64,000 nucleotides of DNA. Origin: Bacteroidota bacterium. GTDB taxonomy: Bacteria; Bacteroidota; Bacteroidia; AKYH767-A; 2013-40CM-41-45. Where the stretch lies: NCBI GenBank assembly GCA_016711505.1, contig JADJSV010000004.1, positions 124,001 to 188,000 of the forward strand, read 5' to 3'. Positions 59,717 through 64,000 of the stretch are shown here, piece after piece. Positions within the stretch are counted from its first letter, which is position 1. Each line of letters begins with the position of its first letter. The notes beneath the pieces were generated by a model. That model searched no databases and was not told where the DNA came from. It was given only the letters and a program-made list of their open reading frames with translations. The position numbers and the translations under genes were made by a program.

Positions 59717-61564
59717 TCAGGGTGTAGTTCCGTTCTGCAGAGTTATAACAGGATTTATTGACAATAATCTCAAAGGATTTATCAAAGTGCCAGGCCTGTC
59801 AGCAAAGATCATTCTGTTCGCAAAACGCTTGTGAATAATATTTCTGCGCATGGAAGTATATAAAAATACATATGGCTGATCTTCGTAAATAATTTTCTGT
59901 AATTCTTTTGAAAGAGAATCTCTTTTCGTCATGTTTATTTCTGTTCGGATAGAATCGATAAGAGCATCTGACAGATAATTTCCAAATCCGGAATAATTAG
60001 ATCCATGATTGCTCCAGTTTGATGTATGCCATAATTGAGTGAAGTCTTCTGAAAAAGATCCTGCCGCCCAGCTCCCGAGCATCATATCAAAATTATGTGA
60101 TCTTGCGCGTTCAATAAATAGTTTTAATTCCATTGGAACAGGATTGATCTTTACGCCTATTTGTTTTAGCTCTTCGCTTATCAATAATGCCATATCGCGC
60201 CAATCGGGAGAGGTATTCAGATAATTCAGATCAGCTTCAAAATTTATTTTTCTGCCGTCGATCACGCGGTCAAGAATTCCATCGTTATCACTATCTGTCC
60301 ACTTTGAATCCTTTAAAAGTTTTGCGGCCTGCTTCAGGTCAACTTTCAATGGTTGTAGCTCTGAATTGAATTCTTTTTTTAATGGTGAAACATTCGCAAT
60401 CATTTGCCGGCATTGACTGCTGTACTGAGCATAAATAAGTTTTGTGATCTTCTCAATAGAAATACTCAGAGCAATTGCTCTTCTCGTATTTTTATCTGTG
60501 AAAAGCGGGTTTCTGTTTGCTTGCTTTGGTCGTTGATTTAACCCAATGTAAGTGTAGTTGTAAGTAGGCGAAACAAATGAGCTGTAATTGTTTTTGAATG
60601 TTGCATTTTCATTCAATGCAAGAAAACCGCTCATAGAAATATTATTTGTTACATCGAAATTCTGATTCTTAAATTCAAGCTGTTGTGAATTATCGTCCTT
60701 GTTGATCTTGTAAATAATTTTTTCAGGAAAAGAATGTTCGTGATAGTCCAGAGAGTTTTCTGTCCAGTGATTCTTCTTTTTTAAAAGCGTAATAAATTGT
60801 CCTGATTCCCAACGCTCAACTTTATACATACCTAGTCCGTTAAGATATTTCGGATCACGACCATTTTTATCAGAATTAAATTCGTTTGCCCAATCGCTTA
60901 ACTCTTTTTCATTTTCTGCCCGGAATGAAGTATCATTAAACTGTTCCAGAGAATAGTTGGCAAGAATATTTCCCGGATCATGAAATTTTCTTTGCAAAAC
61001 AGGAAATGAACCAAACCAATATTGGTTTTGAATGTTCCTTGCTTTCATAATTACCTGAAATTTGTTTTTGTCATTTTCATCCTGAATAATATTTTTCAGA
61101 TTCCGCCAGTAAGTTTTCACTGCCGGATCATTTACCAGTGGACACAAATATGCTTTTGCTGTAAAGAGTACATCTTCGAAGGTGAAAGGAGTTTTATCGT
61201 CCCACTCAGGGCCCGGTTTCAGTTGATATATATATGTAAGGCCATCAGCTGATGCAACAGGTGAAGTTTTAACAAGGCCTGCGATCATGCTTTGGTTCTC
61301 GAAATCTGTATATAGGATCGATCGCTGTGTAAGTAGCATGATCTCACTTCTCGGTGCTGAATTTCCATTTGTAGGATGCAAATTATCAGGGTCAGAAATG
61401 GAATGGACTATAACAGTATTTTCATTTGACCAATCTGCATGCATTTCACGCTCATCTTCGATCCTTGAAGAAATTCCGGAAATTGGAGTCAGTGCAGACT
61501 CTTTTTTATCCTTACAATGCGTCAAACATATAATCGCTAAAATGCCGGTCAGAATTTTTTTCAA
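59717..61564 (-). CDS. Peptide-type ABC transporter substrate-binding lipoprotein, OppA-like
   Basis: This 615-residue lipoprotein has the lipobox C-L-T-H-C (Cys17) and a family 5 solute-binding fold: L-T-Q-R-S-I-L-Y near residue 85, W-D-D-K-T-P-F-T-F-E-D-V, and Y-I-G-L-N-Q-R-P. It should bind peptides or a similar solute in the periplasm. The operon order is binding protein, OppB, OppC. The OppD/OppF ATPases are not in the window. Confidence 0.9.
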   Translation of the reverse strand: MKKILTGILAIICLTHCKDKKESALTPISGISSRIEDEREMHADWSNENTVIVHSISDPDNLHPTNGNSAPRSEIMLLTQRSILYTDFENQSMIAGLVKTSPVASADGLTYIYQLKPGPEWDDKTPFTFEDVLFTAKAYLCPLVNDPAVKTYWRNLKNIIQDENDKNKFQVIMKARNIQNQYWFGSFPVLQRKFHDPGNILANYSLEQFNDTSFRAENEKELSDWANEFNSDKNGRDPKYLNGLGMYKVERWESGQFITLLKKKNHWTENSLDYHEHSFPEKIIYKINKDDNSQQLEFKNQNFDVTNNISMSGFLALNENATFKNNYSSFVSPTYNYTYIGLNQRPKQANRNPLFTDKNTRRAIALSISIEKITKLIYAQYSSQCRQMIANVSPLKKEFNSELQPLKVDLKQAAKLLKDSKWTDSDNDGILDRVIDGRKINFEADLNYLNTSPDWRDMALLISEELKQIGVKINPVPMELKLFIERARSHNFDMMLGSWAAGSFSEDFTQLWHTSNWSNHGSNYSGFGNYLSDALIDSIRTEINMTKRDSLSKELQKIIYEDQPYVFLYTSMRRNIIHKRFANRMIFADRPGTLINPLRLLSINPVITLQNGTTP

Positions 61565-61686
61565 ATCGTTGTATTTTGGACTGAAATATCAGTAATTTTT
61601 AAGTTATACTTAAAATTTATTCTATGATTACAATATATTATATTGAATTCCAGAAATATACCTGTTAATAAATAATATGAACTCTT

Positions 61687-61705
61687 ATTTGGAATTAATC
61701 TAAAT
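61687..61705 (+). promoter_or_regulatory. Palindromic operator-like site 1 upstream of the porin gene
   Basis: A 19-bp imperfect palindrome contains TTGGA, five bases, then TCTAA. It resembles the 7-5-7 form of metal-dependent repressor sites such as Fur or DtxR boxes. Its centre lies 42 bases from that of site 2, four turns of DNA, so both would face the same side. Confidence 0.5.
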
Positions 61706-61728
61706 AAGATGCACTTTTGCCACCGAAT

Positions 61729-61747
61729 AATTAGAATCAATCTAAAT
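61729..61747 (+). promoter_or_regulatory. Palindromic operator-like site 2 upstream of the porin gene
   Basis: TTAGA, five bases, TCTAA forms a perfect inverted repeat ending three bases before the porin ATG. A repressor bound here would cover the start. Site 1 and this site share the phrase GAAT-n-AATCTAAATA and are both followed by an ATG within a few bases, as if duplicated. Confidence 0.55.
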
Positions 61748-61750
61748 AGT

Positions 61751-62965
61751 ATGAAAAAATGTTTATTATTAGTAATATCTGCATGTGCACTAATTCAAAT
61801 ATCGCACGCCCAGACTTCAGTAACTGCTGAGGATTCAATGCTGAAAGACACAACAAGTCATGAAACTTCAATCGGCGGATACGGCAATGCTTTTTATCAG
61901 CGTGACAATAACCTGGAAACTTCGACAGTAAATCTTGAGCGATTTGTTTTATTCGTTGGACATAAATTTAACAGCAAATTTTCTTTTTTCAGTGAACTGG
62001 AAGTTGAAGATGCTAAAGTTGAAGGTGGAGAAGAAGGAGGAGAAGTTGCACTTGAACAATGTTATATACAGTATAATGTAAACCCAACTCATTTCTGGAA
62101 GTTTGGATTATTTATTCCTCAGATTGGAATTTTAAATCAGAATCATTTGCCGGAAACGTACAACGGAAATGAAAGAAACAGAATAGAAACATTAGTAATA
62201 CCTTCAACATGGCGCGAACTTGGAGTTAGTTTCAACGGAAGTTTATCGAAACTTCCTGTTTCATATTCAATAGCGCTTGTAAACGGATTGAACTCCGCCG
62301 GCTTTGAACATGGAAATCTGATTCGCGGTGGAAGATTTGAGGGTAGGAATGCATCAGCTAACAATCTTGCACTTACAGGTGCTGTAGATTATTCATACAA
62401 AAAATTAAAATTCCAGATCAGCGGATATTATGGCGGATCAGTAGGACTTTCTCCACGTGAAGCAGACAGTCTGGAACTTGAATCCGGGATCTTTGGTTCT
62501 CCGGTTGGTATCGCTGAAGCCAATGTAAGATATAACAGTGGTAGATTTTCTTTCAAAATACTGGCGGCAACAGTTTCAATTCCCAAAGCAGCATCAATAA
62601 ACCGTGCTTATGCAAGCAATACTCCTGCAATGGCTTTTGGTGGTTATGCTGAAGTTGCTTACTCAGTTTATAAATCTAAAAGTTCAGATAGCAAAGCAAA
62701 TCTGATGGCTTTCGCACGCTATGAAAAACTGGATTTGAATTCAGACATTCCTACAAATGGAATTATCGATCCAACTTTAGATCAACAGCATATTGTTATT
62801 GGATTAACATATTTACCAATTAATAATGTGGTATTCAAAGCCGATGTCAGAATGCAAACTACAGGTGATCAGAATCCCGCACTCATTATTAATCCTAGTC
62901 CAACGGCTCCTGCTTACGAAACAAAAAATTCGTTTGTAAATCTTGGAATCGGATATAGCTTCTAA
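61751..62965 (+). CDS. Outer-membrane porin, phosphate-selective porin O/P-like
   Basis: This 404-residue beta-barrel has a signal peptide (L-I-Q-I-S-H-A-Q). Repeated alternating strands end with F-V-N-L-G-I-G-Y-S-F, a good C-terminal barrel signal (final Phe). S-E-L-E-V-E-D and F-G-L-F-I-P-Q-I-G are typical of the porin O/P group. I chose the ATG at 61751; one at 61709 would add 14 residues without a better signal. Its substrate could be phosphate, but the imelysin gene next to it points to a metal. Confidence 0.82.
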   Translation: MKKCLLLVISACALIQISHAQTSVTAEDSMLKDTTSHETSIGGYGNAFYQRDNNLETSTVNLERFVLFVGHKFNSKFSFFSELEVEDAKVEGGEEGGEVALEQCYIQYNVNPTHFWKFGLFIPQIGILNQNHLPETYNGNERNRIETLVIPSTWRELGVSFNGSLSKLPVSYSIALVNGLNSAGFEHGNLIRGGRFEGRNASANNLALTGAVDYSYKKLKFQISGYYGGSVGLSPREADSLELESGIFGSPVGIAEANVRYNSGRFSFKILAATVSIPKAASINRAYASNTPAMAFGGYAEVAYSVYKSKSSDSKANLMAFARYEKLDLNSDIPTNGIIDPTLDQQHIVIGLTYLPINNVVFKADVRMQTTGDQNPALIINPSPTAPAYETKNSFVNLGIGYSF

Positions 62966-62997
62966 TCATTATTCATTATTAACTACTAATTATTTCC

Positions 62998-64000
62998 ATG
63001 AAACATACCTTCCTGACCCTGGCCATCATCAGTATTCTTTTTTCATCAGGTTGTAAAAAAGAAGAAGTTGTTACTGAACCCAATAACTCACAACTTGAAC
63101 AAGACATATTAAATGATTTTGCAAGTGTTTTAGTGTATCCGAATTATTCTGAAATATACACCCGGTCAAATTCTATGAATGCTCTTGTTCAATCGTTCGT
63201 TACTAATCCTGATGAACCAACACTTGAACTTATTCGTCAGGCATGGAAATCGACAAGAAGTCAGTGGGAATTATCTGAAAGTTATTTATTCGGACCGGTT
63301 GATGATTTCAGTTATGATCCAATGATGGATACATGGCCAATCAACCATGTCGATCTTGATTCATTGTTATCAACAACAGATGCATTAACACCTGCATATA
63401 TAGCAACTCTTCCGACTTCTTTAAAAGGATTTCATCCGATAGAGTATTTGATTTTTGGTTTGTCAGGCACACGAAGTGCAGGTGATTTTACTGCCCGGGA
63501 ACTGGAATACCTGTCATCATTAAGTACAGATTTAAATTCTATTACTTTGAGTTTGAAAAATAGCTGGGATCCTGCTCAGCCGGGGAATTTCTCTGTTCAA
63601 TTGAAAACTGCCGGAAATGGTAGTAATCGTTTTGCTTCAAGAAAGGATGCCTTTATTACCATTGTGAATGCAATGGCAGGAATTTGTGATGAGGTGGCGA
63701 ATGGAAAAATGGAAGATCCTTTAGTAGCGCAAGACTCATTACTTGAAGAATCTCAATTTTCACATAATTCACTGGAAGATTTCACGAATAATATTCGTGG
63801 TGTCAGAAATAGTTATTTATGTACTTTTACAACTGATGGTAAGGGATTAAATGAGCTCGTTGCTTCAATGAACATTTCACTGGATAATTCTATCAGATCG
63901 AAAATTGAAGCTGCGATAAATTCGTTTTCTGCAATTGACCCGAATTATGGCAGAGCGATCTATTATCAGCAAGTTCAGATTATGAATACACAAAGTCTGA
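62998..64000 (+). CDS. Imelysin-family (M75) lipoprotein, 3' partial
   Basis: The frame is open to the window end, giving 334 codons. A lipoprotein signal ends with S-S-G-C (Cys19). The imelysin G-x-H-x-x-E motif appears as G-F-H-P-I-E (Gly144, His146, Glu149), after W-K-S-T-R-S-Q-W-E-L-S-E-S and F-G-P-V-D-D. Imelysins such as IrpA and EfeO-like proteins act in iron uptake; peptidase activity is doubtful. It follows the porin gene by 32 bases. Confidence 0.9.
   Translation, partial: MKHTFLTLAIISILFSSGCKKEEVVTEPNNSQLEQDILNDFASVLVYPNYSEIYTRSNSMNALVQSFVTNPDEPTLELIRQAWKSTRSQWELSESYLFGPVDDFSYDPMMDTWPINHVDLDSLLSTTDALTPAYIATLPTSLKGFHPIEYLIFGLSGTRSAGDFTARELEYLSSLSTDLNSITLSLKNSWDPAQPGNFSVQLKTAGNGSNRFASRKDAFITIVNAMAGICDEVANGKMEDPLVAQDSLLEESQFSHNSLEDFTNNIRGVRNSYLCTFTTDGKGLNELVASMNISLDNSIRSKIEAAINSFSAIDPNYGRAIYYQQVQIMNTQSL

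Overview
The window is chromosomal DNA of a Bacteroidota bacterium. AT-rich, tightly packed genes carry several phylum markers: secreted proteins ending in type IX secretion (T9SS) sorting domains, a PorT-type T9SS barrel, a Bacteroidota-type bat operon (moxR, DUF58, batA-batE), a long-tailed Rho, DUF4293, and a tmRNA whose tag reads GNNNYALAA. I cannot assign a genus. No rRNA, tRNA, CRISPR array, phage gene or insertion sequence was found.

Layout. 1-5757: 3' part of a giant Ig-repeat surface protein. 5.9-12.3 kb: a ClC chloride channel, dihydrolipoyl dehydrogenase, an M61 peptidase, RidA and a glutamine amidotransferase. 12.3-17.0 kb: thrA-thrB-thrC, homoserine and threonine synthesis from aspartate. 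17.3-19.1 kb: psuK-psuG, pseudouridine breakdown. 19.3-32.7 kb: three secreted T9SS cargos (one unknown, one CotH-kinase protein, one M12B-like metalloprotease with 13 repeats), with ssrA, a small lipoprotein/DUF302/cupin cluster and yqgE between or beside them. 33-41.4 kb: pdxH, a membrane phosphoesterase, a SpoU methyltransferase, a COG2509 flavoprotein, and the run aminotransferase-hldA-ubiE-porT. 41.7-48.6 kb: lon, a Rossmann protein, rho, DUF4293 and a YfcE-like phosphoesterase. 48.6-57.1 kb: the bat operon. 57.3-61.6 kb: a peptide-type ABC transporter without its ATPases. 61.7-64.0 kb: an outer-membrane porin and an imelysin, probably for metal uptake, behind two palindromic operator-like sites.

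The most important observation concerns gene integrity. Five otherwise normal genes (lpdA, the M61 peptidase, the CotH protein, batD, batE) are each broken by exactly one missing base, always in or beside a short run of one base. Adding one base back restores a typical full-length protein in every case. A sixth gene, the giant Ig protein, has an in-frame TGA exactly where its repeats carry a conserved cysteine. The uniform pattern looks more like residual consensus error, as in long-read assemblies, than real gene decay, so I annotate these as single genes with a noted break.

The intergenic DNA is also structured. Gene ends carry long near-perfect inverted repeats with 35-40 bp arms, some reaching into coding sequence. 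A CTGCG-rich palindromic element occurs three times. There is a 25-bp tandem repeat and an 87-91-bp tandem repeat with a conserved hairpin core. I found no clearly new defence or metabolic system. The best leads for something undescribed are the palindromic repeat families, the paired operators before the porin/imelysin genes, and the possible leaderless starts of the ClC and lon genes.
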